A stretch of DNA of 64,000 bases from an uncultured Burkholderiales bacterium (GCA_903876885.1 CAIRBP010000004.1:91207-155206), one strand, 5' to 3'. Positions 34,338 to 43,823 are shown, counted from the stretch's first letter. Notes: a model not told the origin generated them from the sequence alone. Made by a program: numbers and translations.

Positions 34338-34627
34338 AAGTAAAAAAATTGAAAGTTGTTTTGTTTCTTGAGCTAAAAAACTGATTTTTTTGATCTCTTA
34401 AAGAAAAGCCCTGCTCTAGCAATAAAACTTTTCCTTTATAAGCTCTAATATCACAAGAATCATAATCAAAGCGTAAAAAAACAAGTCTTTTCCCGAGTAA
34501 ATCCACTAATAGATGTGCTCGCAGAAATGGCTAAGATATCAAGCTAATCGTAGCTTAGCTCATTTTCTTGATATTTGTGCTTATGCTACGCTCAAATTTT
34601 TTCAGAGAATGCTAAGGAGCTTGGATC
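34338..34627. other. 290-bp region upstream of Liv system 2
   Basis: It separates the divergent 120-residue gene from the second liv operon. The minus-strand ORF at 34291-34506 is judged spurious. The right-hand half holds nested inverted repeats, listed separately, which are the likely control region of the transporter. Confidence 0.5.
34536..34574 (+). promoter_or_regulatory. nested inverted repeats upstream of Liv system 2
   Basis: ATATCAAG pairs with CTTGATAT, and inside it AGCTAA pairs with TTAGCT, giving a two-part stem with a 6-base bulge about 55 bases before the binding-protein start. This could be an operator or a leader-RNA hairpin. No regulator gene is adjacent. Confidence 0.5.
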
Positions 34628-35848
34628 ATGCAACAAAGTACCGAACTAAATAGAAGATCTATCGTTAAATCTATCGCTAGTGCGCTTGGCTGGGTTGGGT
34701 TTGGACTCTCGCAATCTGCCTTTTCGCAGTCTGGACCCATCCGTATCGGAGGCACGTTAGCCTTAACTGGTCCATTGTCAGCAACGGGACTTGTACATAA
34801 ATTAGTTGCTGAAATTGCAATCGACGATTTGAACAAAAGGGGCGGATTGCTCGGTCGTAAAGTTGAATACGTTCTCAAAGACGACCAATCTAAACCAGAC
34901 GTAACTCGCACCCTCTACGAGCAACTCATCACAAATGACAAAGTAGATCTCATTATTGGCCCTTATGCAACTCAGGGAATATTGTCAGCTATGGGGGTTG
35001 CAGAGCGCTACAACAAAGTACTCGTTCATCATACATTTGGTATTCCGTCTAAAGCCAAATATGACAAACAATTTCCTATTTGGGCACTTGGTCCAAATCC
35101 TGAGAAAACAGTTCCCACAACTGCTTTTGATGCAGTCGCAGCACTAGCCAAGCCTCCAAAAACGGTTGCAATCGTCACAACAAAATTCGCCTCTGTTTAT
35201 TTCTTATCCACAGGAGCTCGAGATGTAGCAAAAGAAAAAGGCCTCAAAGAGGTACTCTACCTCGAGTGGGATTTTGGCAATCGTGACTTTGGCCCTATAG
35301 CGGCTAGATTAAAGGATGCTGCTCCTGATGTAGTTTGGGTTGGAGATATTGGCGCTGAGGGCAATCAACTCCTAGAGGCATGTAAGAAAATAGATTACAC
35401 CCCTCCTCTTCATATCCATACATTCCCATCACCAGGACTAATGGCACAAGCTCAAGAAACCCAGGGCGCACTAGCTCTATCCTTGTTTGAGGAGCATGCT
35501 CCATTCACTAAGAACAAAGGTGCTGAGTTTTTTGTTAAAGCTTTTCATGAAAAAGCCAAAGCAGCTAACCTTCCCTATCAAGAGGTTGAAGTCCAAGCGG
35601 CTTGCTCCTATGGCGCTTGGCAGTTGATAGAGGCCGCGGTAAACGCCACTAAGAGCCTGGATGACGAAGCGCTCGCCAAGTGGATCAAAGCCAATAAGGT
35701 CGATACTATCGTGGGTAAACTTAGATTTGATGGCCCCTCTAACTACGGAGACGACTTAATGCATATTAAACAACTCCAAAAAGGCGAATGGAAAATGGTA
35801 TACCCAAAAGCCTTTGCAGCTCCTGGGGCAACCATTCAGACAATTTAA
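34628..35848 (+). CDS. livK: branched-chain-type ABC transporter substrate-binding protein (system 2)
   Basis: This 406-residue type I binding protein has an N-terminal LNRRSIVKSIASALG, which resembles a twin-arginine signal, ending in AFSQ. The mature start is IRIGGTLALTGPLSATG, with DLNKRGGLLGRKVEYVLKDD and IIGPYATQGILSAMGVAE typical of this family, and ACSYGAWQLIEAAVNAT late in the second lobe. AAGGAG lies 8 bases before the ATG. It heads livK-livH-livMG-livF, and is followed by a strong hairpin. The ligand is unknown; many relatives bind aromatic acids or amides rather than leucine. Confidence 0.9.
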   Translation: MQQSTELNRRSIVKSIASALGWVGFGLSQSAFSQSGPIRIGGTLALTGPLSATGLVHKLVAEIAIDDLNKRGGLLGRKVEYVLKDDQSKPDVTRTLYEQLITNDKVDLIIGPYATQGILSAMGVAERYNKVLVHHTFGIPSKAKYDKQFPIWALGPNPEKTVPTTAFDAVAALAKPPKTVAIVTTKFASVYFLSTGARDVAKEKGLKEVLYLEWDFGNRDFGPIAARLKDAAPDVVWVGDIGAEGNQLLEACKKIDYTPPLHIHTFPSPGLMAQAQETQGALALSLFEEHAPFTKNKGAEFFVKAFHEKAKAANLPYQEVEVQAACSYGAWQLIEAAVNATKSLDDEALAKWIKANKVDTIVGKLRFDGPSNYGDDLMHIKQLQKGEWKMVYPKAFAAPGATIQTI

Positions 35849-35860
35849 ACGTAGCTTTTC

Positions 35861-35904
35861 AACACCACAAAGGCTCTAGATACACCTAGAGCCTTTGTGG
35901 TGTT
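35861..35904 (+). promoter_or_regulatory. strong intercistronic hairpin between livK and livH (system 2)
   Basis: AACACCACAAAGGCTCTAG and its exact complement form a perfect 19-bp stem with a 6-base loop, 12 bases after the binding-protein stop. TAGTTTTTTG follows 10 bases later, so partial termination is possible. The downstream permease genes have no other evident promoter, which fits a read-through or stabilising element that makes more binding protein than permease. Confidence 0.82.
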
Positions 35905-35944
35905 AACTACTAGTTTTTTGCATACTCACTTTTAGAAATCTACA

Positions 35945-36796
35945 TTGCCAAGCATTAACCTCATCATTCAATCGGCCGTCTCAGGACTCTTACTGGGTGG
36001 ACTCTACGGGCTTATTGGTCTTGGTTTAGGCCTGTCCTGGGGTTTGCTAGGACAGATCAATCTTGCCCATTTTGCCTTTGTATTCTTATCGGCTTACCTC
36101 AGTTATCAACTAAGTACTACCTTTGAAATAAATCCCTGGTGGGCACTTTGTGTTTTACCACCCGTTTTCTTTTGTATTGGGGCGGGACTGCATGCGCTGA
36201 TTAGACGATTTAAGATGACACCCTTTAATTCATTACTGCTGACCTTTGGGTTAACAGTTATTGTGGATGCATTGATACAGTGGATTTGGACTGCTGATTT
36301 TCGCAAACTCGAATCCGTCTATTCCAACTCCAAGTTAGAGATTGCAGGTATTTACTTCCCCTATGCAGAGTCCCTAAGCTTTGCTATATCTTTGGTTTGT
36401 GCAAGTGCTGTTTACTGGGTCATGAAACGCACGGACATGGGCAAAGCAGTGAGGGCTATAGCCCAAGACCCCCAAATGTCCAGCTCATTTGGTATCAATC
36501 AAAAATTTATAACGATGTGTTTAGCCGGTACTTGCACTGCCCTAGCTGCAATTGCTGGCATCTGCGTGTCACTTATCTTCACGCTAAACCCATCCCAACT
36601 CTATACCTGGATTGGCGTCGTATTTGCTGTAGTAATGCTAGGAGGTCTTGGATCTGCATTTGGTCCCATATTAGCCGGAATGCTGATTGGTGTTTCTGAA
36701 TCTATCACGATGGTTTTTGTAGCTCCGTCATGGGCTCCCATCGTATCTTTTACATTACTAATCGGGTTGTTACTCTTTAGACCGGACAAAATCTAA
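35945..36796 (+). CDS. livH: branched-chain-type ABC transporter permease LivH (system 2)
   Basis: The 283-residue protein has the LivH start LLLGGLYGLIGLGLGLSWGL followed by GQINLAHFAFVFLSAYLSY, and the closing GGLGSAFGPILAGMLIGVSE block. The length is normal, unlike the livH of system 1. No ATG is available; an in-frame stop lies four codons upstream, so the TTG at 35945 is the best start. Its stop overlaps the next ATG in TAATG, so the permease and the fused LivM-LivG are coupled. Confidence 0.9.
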   Translation: MPSINLIIQSAVSGLLLGGLYGLIGLGLGLSWGLLGQINLAHFAFVFLSAYLSYQLSTTFEINPWWALCVLPPVFFCIGAGLHALIRRFKMTPFNSLLLTFGLTVIVDALIQWIWTADFRKLESVYSNSKLEIAGIYFPYAESLSFAISLVCASAVYWVMKRTDMGKAVRAIAQDPQMSSSFGINQKFITMCLAGTCTALAAIAGICVSLIFTLNPSQLYTWIGVVFAVVMLGGLGSAFGPILAGMLIGVSESITMVFVAPSWAPIVSFTLLIGLLLFRPDKI

Positions 36797-38613
36797 TGCA
36801 ACTCAAACGAATGCAAACGAAACGTCCCTTATTAAACATCTTAATGCTGGGACTCCTTTTAGCAGCGGTGCCTTGGATTGGACTTTCCGCCTTTTGGCTA
36901 TCCTTTTTTTACCTAATCCTTTACTGGTCGGTGCTGACCTTATCTTGGAACGTCTTTTCAGGCTACTCAGGCTATTTCTCATTTGGTCACGGCGCGTTCT
37001 TTGGCATTGGAATTTATACAGTCGCCTATATGTGCGGTCAGCTTGAGTTAGCTTTTTTACCGATGGTATTGTTGGCAGGAGCTCTTGCAGGTAGTGCCGG
37101 CGTATTACTTGGCGCTTTGGTATTTCGGGTCAAGCGAGTAAGGGGGGAGCTCTTTGCGCTTCTCACCTTAGCTGTTACGTTTATTATCGCAACTGTTGTT
37201 CTAAACACGCCTATAGACGGTGGCCCAGGGGTTTATCTGAACTCGGTTCAAGTCCCTAAACTAGGTCCGTCTACCCCTGCAACTTTCTATCTTTTAATAT
37301 TAATACTTTTCGTTATTGCACTCCTCACCTCAAAGCACATTAGCTCTTCAAAACTGGGATTAGCGTTATTTGCAATTCACGACGATGAGGACGCAGCTGA
37401 AGTGATGGGCGTTCCTACTTTTAAAACTAAGCTCATAGCGCTTTTTATCTCCTCTGCTTTAGCAGGTATTGCAGGGGGTATACATGCGGTATTTGTGTCC
37501 TACGTGACAGCCAATGAGGTATTTTCGATCAACGTACCACTTTTTGTAGTTTTAATGAGCATTTTAGGTGGTGCTAGGCACTGGGCTGGTCCGGCGCTTG
37601 GCGCCGTAGTCATCACTTCGTTGCAGTATGTTTTTACGATTGGTGATAATGCTTTAGTCGGCAAAATGGCGCTTGGATTAATTTTGATACTTGTCATTCT
37701 CTTTAAGCCCGAGGGCTTCTTGGGAAAATTGGCAAAAGCCAATAACAAACGCTCAGCCAGACTCATTGCAGACTCGTACGGAGTTAGTTCAAGCTCCGTA
37801 ACCCATGACACCCCCACACACTTTCAAGTTGATCACCATCATACTCATGCAAGTGATCATCCTAGCAAAAGACTTCATCCCAAAGCGGTTCTTTTGAAGG
37901 CTGAAGATCTTTGTATGAGCTTTAGTGGACTGAAGGTGCTTCAAAATCTAAACCTTGAAATTTATCAAGGAGAAATCTTAGGTTTATTGGGTCCAAATGG
38001 CTCAGGCAAATCAACCTTTATTAACGTTGTTAGCGGTCACTACAGGTCAACATCTGGCAAGCTTAGCTTTGCGGGCATGGAGCTATCGGGTCTAAATGCT
38101 CACACCATTGCACAACAAGGTATAGCTCGGACTTACCAAATACCAAGACCTTTTGCTAACCTAACGGTATTTGAAAACACAAGACTTGTAGCCTCTTATG
38201 CTAGAGGAATTTCTTTAAGCCAAGCAACACCTTTTGCAATCCAAGCACTTGAAATGGTGGGGCTTGCCTCAAAGATAGATGTGCTTCCACAGGACTTAAA
38301 CCTACATCAACGTAAGTTTCTCGAGTTTGCAAGAGCCCTCGCCGCAAAACCAAAACTACTCATGCTTGATGAGGTCTTATCGGGTCTCACGCCCAGCGAA
38401 ATTCAAAGTGCGATTGATTTAATTCTCAACATCAAGGCGCAGGGTACAACTATCCTTTTCGTCGAACACGTTATGAGTGCGGTTATGGCTCTTGCCGACA
38501 GAATTGCAGTGATTAATTACGGACAACTATTGGCACAAGGGGACCCACAAGAGGTAATGCGAAATCCTGAGGTCATCACCGCGTATTTGGGTAAGAAATT
38601 AGATCATGCTTGA
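36796..38613 (+). CDS. livMG: fused LivM permease-LivG ATPase (system 2)
   Basis: Residues 1-320 are a LivM permease (GYSGYFSFGHGAFFGIGIYT, ILGGARHWAGPALGAVVITS). A linker of about 45 residues is rich in His (DHHHTHASDHP). The rest is an ABC ATPase with Walker A GPNGSGKST, a family-type signature LNLHQRKFLEFARAL in place of LSGGQ, and Walker B LLMLDEVLSGL. LivG proteins with an LDEV Walker B and a non-LSGGQ signature are a known subgroup. The product is 605 residues. It overlaps livF by 8 bases. The histidine cluster could be a metal-binding accident or a sensor. Confidence 0.9.
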   Translation: MQLKRMQTKRPLLNILMLGLLLAAVPWIGLSAFWLSFFYLILYWSVLTLSWNVFSGYSGYFSFGHGAFFGIGIYTVAYMCGQLELAFLPMVLLAGALAGSAGVLLGALVFRVKRVRGELFALLTLAVTFIIATVVLNTPIDGGPGVYLNSVQVPKLGPSTPATFYLLILILFVIALLTSKHISSSKLGLALFAIHDDEDAAEVMGVPTFKTKLIALFISSALAGIAGGIHAVFVSYVTANEVFSINVPLFVVLMSILGGARHWAGPALGAVVITSLQYVFTIGDNALVGKMALGLILILVILFKPEGFLGKLAKANNKRSARLIADSYGVSSSSVTHDTPTHFQVDHHHTHASDHPSKRLHPKAVLLKAEDLCMSFSGLKVLQNLNLEIYQGEILGLLGPNGSGKSTFINVVSGHYRSTSGKLSFAGMELSGLNAHTIAQQGIARTYQIPRPFANLTVFENTRLVASYARGISLSQATPFAIQALEMVGLASKIDVLPQDLNLHQRKFLEFARALAAKPKLLMLDEVLSGLTPSEIQSAIDLILNIKAQGTTILFVEHVMSAVMALADRIAVINYGQLLAQGDPQEVMRNPEVITAYLGKKLDHA

Positions 38614-39313
38614 AATTAAATCCCTACAAGTATCTTACGGCCCCGCAGTTGCTTTGTGGGATATTGATTTGCATGTGGACACCGGGGAGTTAGTATGCGT
38701 TATCGGACCTAATGCTGCTGGTAAAACTACGCTCATCAACACAGTCGCTGGGCTCAACAGAGCCGACAAAGGTAAGATCATCTTCAACGGTCATGATCTT
38801 GCCCACACAGAGCCTCATCTGTTTTGTGTACACGGCGTTGCCTTAGTCCCTGAGAGTAGACGATTGTTTGCAAACATGAGTGTTCTTGAGAACTTAGAGC
38901 TTGGAAGTTTTATAAGCCAAGCGAAAGCTCACAGAACACAATCACTGGAATATGTTCTTGAGCTTTTTCCAGCGATGAAACAAAAATTAAATTCTCCCGC
39001 TGGCTCATTGTCTGGTGGGCAACAACAAATGGTTGCTATATCTAGGGCTTTGATGGCTCGACCAAAGATATTATTACTAGACGAACCCTCACTTGGACTG
39101 GCTCCGTCTATTGTTTTGGATATGTTTAAAGCAATCAAACAAATTAATGAAAGTGGTATCTCAGTTCTCTTGGTTGAGCAAAATGTAAGTCTTGCATTAG
39201 ACATCGCTAAGCGAGCTTATGTTTTGGAGGAAGGTCGTATTGCCCAAGAAGGTCTTGCTAAAGATATGTTAAATAGCACGACAATCCAAAAAGCATATTT
39301 GGGTATTAGTTAA
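38606..39313 (+). CDS. livF: branched-chain-type ABC transporter ATP-binding protein LivF (system 2)
   Basis: The 235-residue ABC ATPase has Walker A GPNAAGKTT, signature LSGGQQQ, Walker B ILLLDEPSLGLAP and the VLLVEQNVSLAL end. The first eight bases overlap the fused livMG gene. It closes the second transporter operon; a VOC-family gene follows 42 bases later on the same strand and may be cotranscribed. Confidence 0.93.
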   Translation: MLEIKSLQVSYGPAVALWDIDLHVDTGELVCVIGPNAAGKTTLINTVAGLNRADKGKIIFNGHDLAHTEPHLFCVHGVALVPESRRLFANMSVLENLELGSFISQAKAHRTQSLEYVLELFPAMKQKLNSPAGSLSGGQQQMVAISRALMARPKILLLDEPSLGLAPSIVLDMFKAIKQINESGISVLLVEQNVSLALDIAKRAYVLEEGRIAQEGLAKDMLNSTTIQKAYLGIS

Positions 39314-39355
39314 TTCAGACCTTAGAACTAAAATCTTTTATTGCTGAGGGCACGT

Positions 39356-39748
39356 ATGATTGATCATTTGGATCACCTTGTACTAACAACGAATCAGATT
39401 GATGCATGCATTGATTTTTACACCAGGGTACTGGGAATGCAATTAGAGAGCTTTGTGGGAGGTACGCCTCCCGTAAGCAGACAGGCTTTAAAGTTCGGTA
39501 ATCAAAAAATAAATTTGCATATTAAAGGTAAGGAGTTTGAGCCTAAAGCGCAAACACCCATACCCGGCTCATTAGACCTTTGCTTTATAGCGGATCGTCC
39601 TCTAGATGAAGTCATAAAAAGAATTAACGCAGAGGAATGGCCTATCCTTGAAGCACCTTCATTTAGAACGGGCGCCACAGGGAAGATTAGATCCATATAC
39701 CTCAGAGATCCAGATCAAAATCTCATTGAAATTAGTGAGCTAATATAA
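39356..39748 (+). CDS. VOC-family (glyoxalase/bleomycin resistance-like) protein
   Basis: The ORF track starts at a TTG at 39341, but the ATG at 39356 follows TGAGGG at good distance and begins MIDHLDHLVLTT, the usual VOC opening with its metal-binding His. The 130-residue protein continues with IDFYTRVLGMQLESF, KINLHIKGKE and a final YLRDPDQNLIEISE carrying the Glu ligand. It is a single vicinal-oxygen-chelate domain acting as a dimer, with dioxygenase, isomerase or thiol-transfer chemistry. Position after the Liv operon suggests use of the imported compound. Confidence 0.86.
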   Translation: MIDHLDHLVLTTNQIDACIDFYTRVLGMQLESFVGGTPPVSRQALKFGNQKINLHIKGKEFEPKAQTPIPGSLDLCFIADRPLDEVIKRINAEEWPILEAPSFRTGATGKIRSIYLRDPDQNLIEISELI

Positions 39749-39769
39749 AAGATCACAGAATTCAACTGT

Positions 39770-41587
39770 TTATTCAAATACGTAAGTTCCGGGCGCACTG
39801 ACCCACGTTTCATCTGATGCAGTTGACGCCTTAAATACAGGTGGCTTGACTGAGCGACTTGAGTGAGAATCTATCCAATTTATCCAGTAATCCCACCATG
39901 AACCTTCAATGGTTTTCGCCGCTGTCAGCCATTCATCAGGAGTAAGTTTTCTAGCCCTAGTGGTCTTACCTAGCAACTGATATCTGCGGTTCTTAAGTCC
40001 TGGAGGACTCACAATACCTGCATTGTGACCACCTGAGGCGAGTAAGAATTCTATTTGTACCTTGATATGATTATGAATTTTATAAACAGATCTCCAAGGC
40101 GCTACGAAATCTTCAACTGTCCCGACTGCGAAAACGGGACAATTTATATCCCCGATATGGATTGGTTTACCGCCGACCTTGTATCGTCCCATTGCCAAAT
40201 CATTGTTTAAATACATGTGCCTCAGATACTGAGAGTGCATCCTAATAGACAGACGCGTTCCATCAGCATTCCAAGCCATCAAGTCGTTCGGAGGTGATCG
40301 GTCACCCAAAATATACTCTTTAGTCAATTGCGCCCACTTTCGATCGGCTGCTCCGATCATTTGAAAAGCGCTTGACATTTGTGTACTATCCAAATAACCA
40401 TTTGGTCTCATCAGACTTTCTATAAAACCAACTTTCGCTTGATCAATGAACATACTGATATTTCCGGGCTCAGAAAAATCAGTCTGCGCAGCAAGTAAGG
40501 TAATGCTTGCCAGTCTGCGGTCTTTATCGCGTCCCATTTTTGCTGCAGCTATTGACAGCAAAGTTCCACCGAGACAGTATCCAACCGCATGAATTTTTTG
40601 ATTAGGGCAAGTTTCATTAATTTGGTTCAACGCACCAAAAACACCTAGGTTCAAATAATCTTCCAACCCCTTGTAGCGATCTTTTGAATCTGGATTTTTC
40701 CAAGAAATAGCAAATACAGTGTGCCCTTTGTCTACTAGAAATTTAACAAGAGAGTTCTGCGGACTTAGGTCTAAGATATAGTATTTCATGATCCAAGCAG
40801 GGACGATTAGTATTGGCTCTGCTTTAACTCTAGTCGTTGTTGGGTTGTATTGAATCAACTCAATAAGATCGTCTTTGAAAATAACCTTGCCAGGAGTAAT
40901 CGCCACATTACGGCCTACTACAAAATTTTCGAACCCTTTAGCAGGCAATCTAAATAGAGCGCGGTATGCATCATCTAAATAATAGTTTGCACCACGAATC
41001 AAATTAGCACCCCCTTCCTTTAAGGTTCTATCTATCAAAATGGGATTGGTTGGCAGAAAATTAGCCGGTGATATTGAGTCAATGAATTGCAAAATCTCGA
41101 AGCGACTAATCGTTAATTTATTTACTTGCTCGCCAGGTAAACTACTAAATGCGTGAGTCCACCACTGCTTCAAGTGCATAAAGCCTTGACTATAAGTATT
41201 AAATGGCCAAGCCTTCCAAAGTTCATCTTGAAAACGATGATCAGGCTTGACCAGGCCTAGTGGTACGTTTGTAACGGCCTTCTCTAATTGGTTTATGAAA
41301 GCCGGTAGATCATGAAATGTCTGACCAAATTTCTCACGAATTCGAGATAAGTTATGCGGATCCTCAAGTAACCCAACTAACCAATCCCTAAAGCTTTCAG
41401 GTAGCGACTGAGGATTGAAGACTTGAGCACGAGCCCTGGTACGATTGATTCGAGTCGAAACAGGTGCAGATTGAAAATCATTTGAAGGTTTGTGCTTAAC
41501 AAGGGGTGAACTAGATGACTTAGTAGCCCTTTTAGTAGAGCTAGCTCTAGCTGAATCGATACGTAAAACTTTGTTTAGAGTATTCAT
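39770..41587 (-). CDS. phaC: poly(3-hydroxyalkanoate) synthase, class I
   Basis: The 605-residue protein (ATG at 41587; the ORF track uses a TTG five codons earlier) matches PhaC. The lipase-like box is GYCLGG with the catalytic Cys, preceded by HTVFAISWKNPDSKDR. The catalytic Asp lies in TVEDFVAPW and the His in SGGHNAGIVSPP. The enzyme polymerises (R)-3-hydroxyacyl-CoA on granules. The first 55 residues are a basic Ser/Lys/Arg-rich extension before the conserved N-terminal domain. No phaA, phaB or phasin gene is adjacent. Confidence 0.93.
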   Translation of the reverse strand: MNTLNKVLRIDSARASSTKRATKSSSSPLVKHKPSNDFQSAPVSTRINRTRARAQVFNPQSLPESFRDWLVGLLEDPHNLSRIREKFGQTFHDLPAFINQLEKAVTNVPLGLVKPDHRFQDELWKAWPFNTYSQGFMHLKQWWTHAFSSLPGEQVNKLTISRFEILQFIDSISPANFLPTNPILIDRTLKEGGANLIRGANYYLDDAYRALFRLPAKGFENFVVGRNVAITPGKVIFKDDLIELIQYNPTTTRVKAEPILIVPAWIMKYYILDLSPQNSLVKFLVDKGHTVFAISWKNPDSKDRYKGLEDYLNLGVFGALNQINETCPNQKIHAVGYCLGGTLLSIAAAKMGRDKDRRLASITLLAAQTDFSEPGNISMFIDQAKVGFIESLMRPNGYLDSTQMSSAFQMIGAADRKWAQLTKEYILGDRSPPNDLMAWNADGTRLSIRMHSQYLRHMYLNNDLAMGRYKVGGKPIHIGDINCPVFAVGTVEDFVAPWRSVYKIHNHIKVQIEFLLASGGHNAGIVSPPGLKNRRYQLLGKTTRARKLTPDEWLTAAKTIEGSWWDYWINWIDSHSSRSVKPPVFKASTASDETWVSAPGTYVFE

Positions 41588-41702
41588 AGATAAATTGAAC
41601 AAAGGTTAACCATCAGTGCATATTACTGTATGCACTTAAATCTAAGCTTGACTTATATCAAAAATACTCTTAAGCAAACTATATTGAAAAGTCCTAATTA
41701 AA

Positions 41703-42332
41703 CTAGCGATTCAATCCAGCAATGTAGTCGGCCAATATTTCAATCTCCTTCTCATTTAACACCGATGCAGCTGAGGACATATTACCGTCCATGTCTGCAC
41801 GAGTCATAGCTTTAAAACCTTTTAATTGAGCAAGTAAGTAAGCATGCTGCTGGCTCGCCACACGAGGAATATGCTGCTGCCCAAGCAGCAAAGGACCATG
41901 ACACTGAACACAGTTGTACTTCTTAGCCATATCTGGTCCCTGAGCAAGCGCCTCAGCAGAACTAACGTGAGTGGGCGTCAATCTTTTCTCGGAAGCGAAA
42001 TAAGCTGCAAGATTATTCATATCAGCATTTGACAAATTTGCGGCAAAGGGAGACATAACTGCATTCTTGCGGTTCCCTTCCCGAAATTGGTAAAGAGCCG
42101 TGGTAATGGCTTGAGCCGTTTGTCCAGCTAAAGCAGGAAAGTCAGGAATCTCACTGTTACCACCAGCTCCGTGGCAAGAAATACATACTTGAGCCTTTTG
42201 TCGACCTGCTTCGATATCGGCTGCTTCAGCACGACCTAATAGAGCAACGCTAGTTAATGTAGAGAGCAAAAAAAAGGTGGTCACCGATAAGGCAACCACC
42301 ATTAAATTAGAGTGTAGGGATATTTTTTTCAT
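41703..42332 (-). CDS. diheme cytochrome c4-like protein
   Basis: A signal peptide (residues 10-38, ending GRAEAAD) leads two cytochrome c domains. Heme sites are CISCHG at residues 50-55 and CVQCHG near 140, each followed by a Met ligand candidate (NAVMSPFA and GNMSSAAS). The 209-residue length is typical of cytochrome c4, a membrane-associated electron carrier to terminal oxidases. It lies 9 bases downstream of a PQQ-type sugar dehydrogenase, so it is a probable electron acceptor for it. GGAGGG abuts the ATG directly, closer than usual. Confidence 0.92.
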   Translation of the reverse strand: MKKISLHSNLMVVALSVTTFFLLSTLTSVALLGRAEAADIEAGRQKAQVCISCHGAGGNSEIPDFPALAGQTAQAITTALYQFREGNRKNAVMSPFAANLSNADMNNLAAYFASEKRLTPTHVSSAEALAQGPDMAKKYNCVQCHGPLLLGQQHIPRVASQQHAYLLAQLKGFKAMTRADMDGNMSSAASVLNEKEIEILADYIAGLNR

Positions 42333-42341
42333 CCCTCCATT

Positions 42342-43598
42342 TTAATTTAATTTCGCAATTTTTGCATCCTTAGAATAACTTATACGGTAAATAACACCGT
42401 TGTAATCATCAGAAACAAGCATCGAACCATCTGCAATAACTTGTACGTCAACTGGACGGCCCCACATTGGCGGGTCTGCTTTCTCGTCAGTTAAAAACCC
42501 AGTAAGAAAAGGTTCGTACTTTACGACTTTCCCTTTTCCGTCAAGTACAACTCGCATCACATCGTAGCCTTGTTTGGTGTTACGGTTCCATGAACCGTGG
42601 CGAGCAATGAACATGTTGTTCTTATATTCGGCCGGGAACATCTTTCCTGTATAAAAACGAAGTCCCAACGGGGCAACGTGAGCACCTAATTTTAAAATAG
42701 GCGGAGTACTCTGAGCGCAGGTGTTATATTTTCCATAGACTGGATCGGCGATATCACCCTGGTGGCAGAACGGAAATCCAAAACTCTCACCCTCTTTATT
42801 GAGAACATTCAGTTCATCATTGGGCACGTCATCCCCTAACCAATCACGACCGTGCTCTGTAAAGTAAAGTTTATGAGTTACAGGGTGAAAAGCCATACCA
42901 ACACTGTTTCTGACACCGGTTGCAACGCGCTCCAATTGTCCGCTATCAGGATCAGCTCGGAAGATCGCTGCCTGCATTTGATTTGGGGAGGTGATGTTTT
43001 GTGGAGATCCAATATTGAAATAGAGCTTGCCATCTGGACCAGCAACTAAATACTTCCAAAAATGTCCTGGACCATTTGTAGGATCAATTCCGTCCACTAC
43101 TACTTTGCCACCTGGCATGTTGTCTAGATTCTTTTCAATATTATCGAACCGCAAAATACGATCCCGCTCTGCAACGTATAAATTACCTTTAATAACCGCT
43201 ATACCATTTGGAGCGCTCATGCCTCGCAAAATAGTTTTGACTTCCCGTTTGCCGTTGTTATCAACAATTGCATATACATTCTTAGCCAGGCGGTTACTAA
43301 CAATTAGAGTTCCGTTTTCGGTTTGAGTCATAGAACGTGCTTCGGGCACACCGTCAGCGTAGACCTCAACTTTAAAACCAGCTGGGACCTTCAACTTAGC
43401 GATCTGAAGGTCTTTTGCCTCAGTGCCGGTAAATATTGGATTAAACGGGTGCAAGGCTGAGGATTCAGATTCAGCCGACATGCCCTGTTTCCATGCAGGA
43501 GGTGGATCTCCTGGTTTTTGGGCGTGAGCGCTGAGATGACTAAGCGCAAGCACAGAGCTCATTAAAGATAAAGCTAAAACGGAACGACGAAAATGCAT
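42342..43598 (-). CDS. PQQ-type soluble sugar (sorbosone/glucose) dehydrogenase-like protein, exported
   Basis: A signal peptide (LALSLMSSVLALSHLSAHAQ) is followed by a six-bladed beta-propeller of the glucose/sorbosone dehydrogenase family: SAPNGIAVIKGNLYVAER, GPDGKLYFNIGSPQNIT, GVRNSVGMAFHPVTHKLYF and RPVDVQVIADGSMLVSDD. Members oxidise sugars or alcohols in the periplasm using PQQ. PQQ synthesis genes are not in the window. AGGAG lies before the ATG. It is cotranscribed with the diheme cytochrome, which can take the electrons. Confidence 0.88.
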   Translation of the reverse strand: MHFRRSVLALSLMSSVLALSHLSAHAQKPGDPPPAWKQGMSAESESSALHPFNPIFTGTEAKDLQIAKLKVPAGFKVEVYADGVPEARSMTQTENGTLIVSNRLAKNVYAIVDNNGKREVKTILRGMSAPNGIAVIKGNLYVAERDRILRFDNIEKNLDNMPGGKVVVDGIDPTNGPGHFWKYLVAGPDGKLYFNIGSPQNITSPNQMQAAIFRADPDSGQLERVATGVRNSVGMAFHPVTHKLYFTEHGRDWLGDDVPNDELNVLNKEGESFGFPFCHQGDIADPVYGKYNTCAQSTPPILKLGAHVAPLGLRFYTGKMFPAEYKNNMFIARHGSWNRNTKQGYDVMRVVLDGKGKVVKYEPFLTGFLTDEKADPPMWGRPVDVQVIADGSMLVSDDYNGVIYRISYSKDAKIAKLN

Positions 43599-43823
43599 AA
43601 AATCTCCTAGTAAAGAATGGCATTCAATCTACTTCAGATTTTGACACCGATTTCACTTCTTTGGTAAGTAGCTTGTACTCACTCAAGGGAAAACACTTAG
43701 AATTTTGAGGCGTTACTTTTCATCCTAAAAAGACTCCTCACGAGTGCCAATGTAACTGATTAGAATTGCCAGTTTTTCCAAGTCAACGGTCTTTCTCATT
43801 CGATTTTTCAAACAAGGTAACAA

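Noticed and set aside
34291-34506. 71-residue minus-strand ORF upstream of the 120-residue hypothetical gene
   Set aside because: It overlaps the 120-residue gene by 47 bases in another frame, has a non-protein-like composition (Phe/Ser-rich tail) and no ribosome-binding site.
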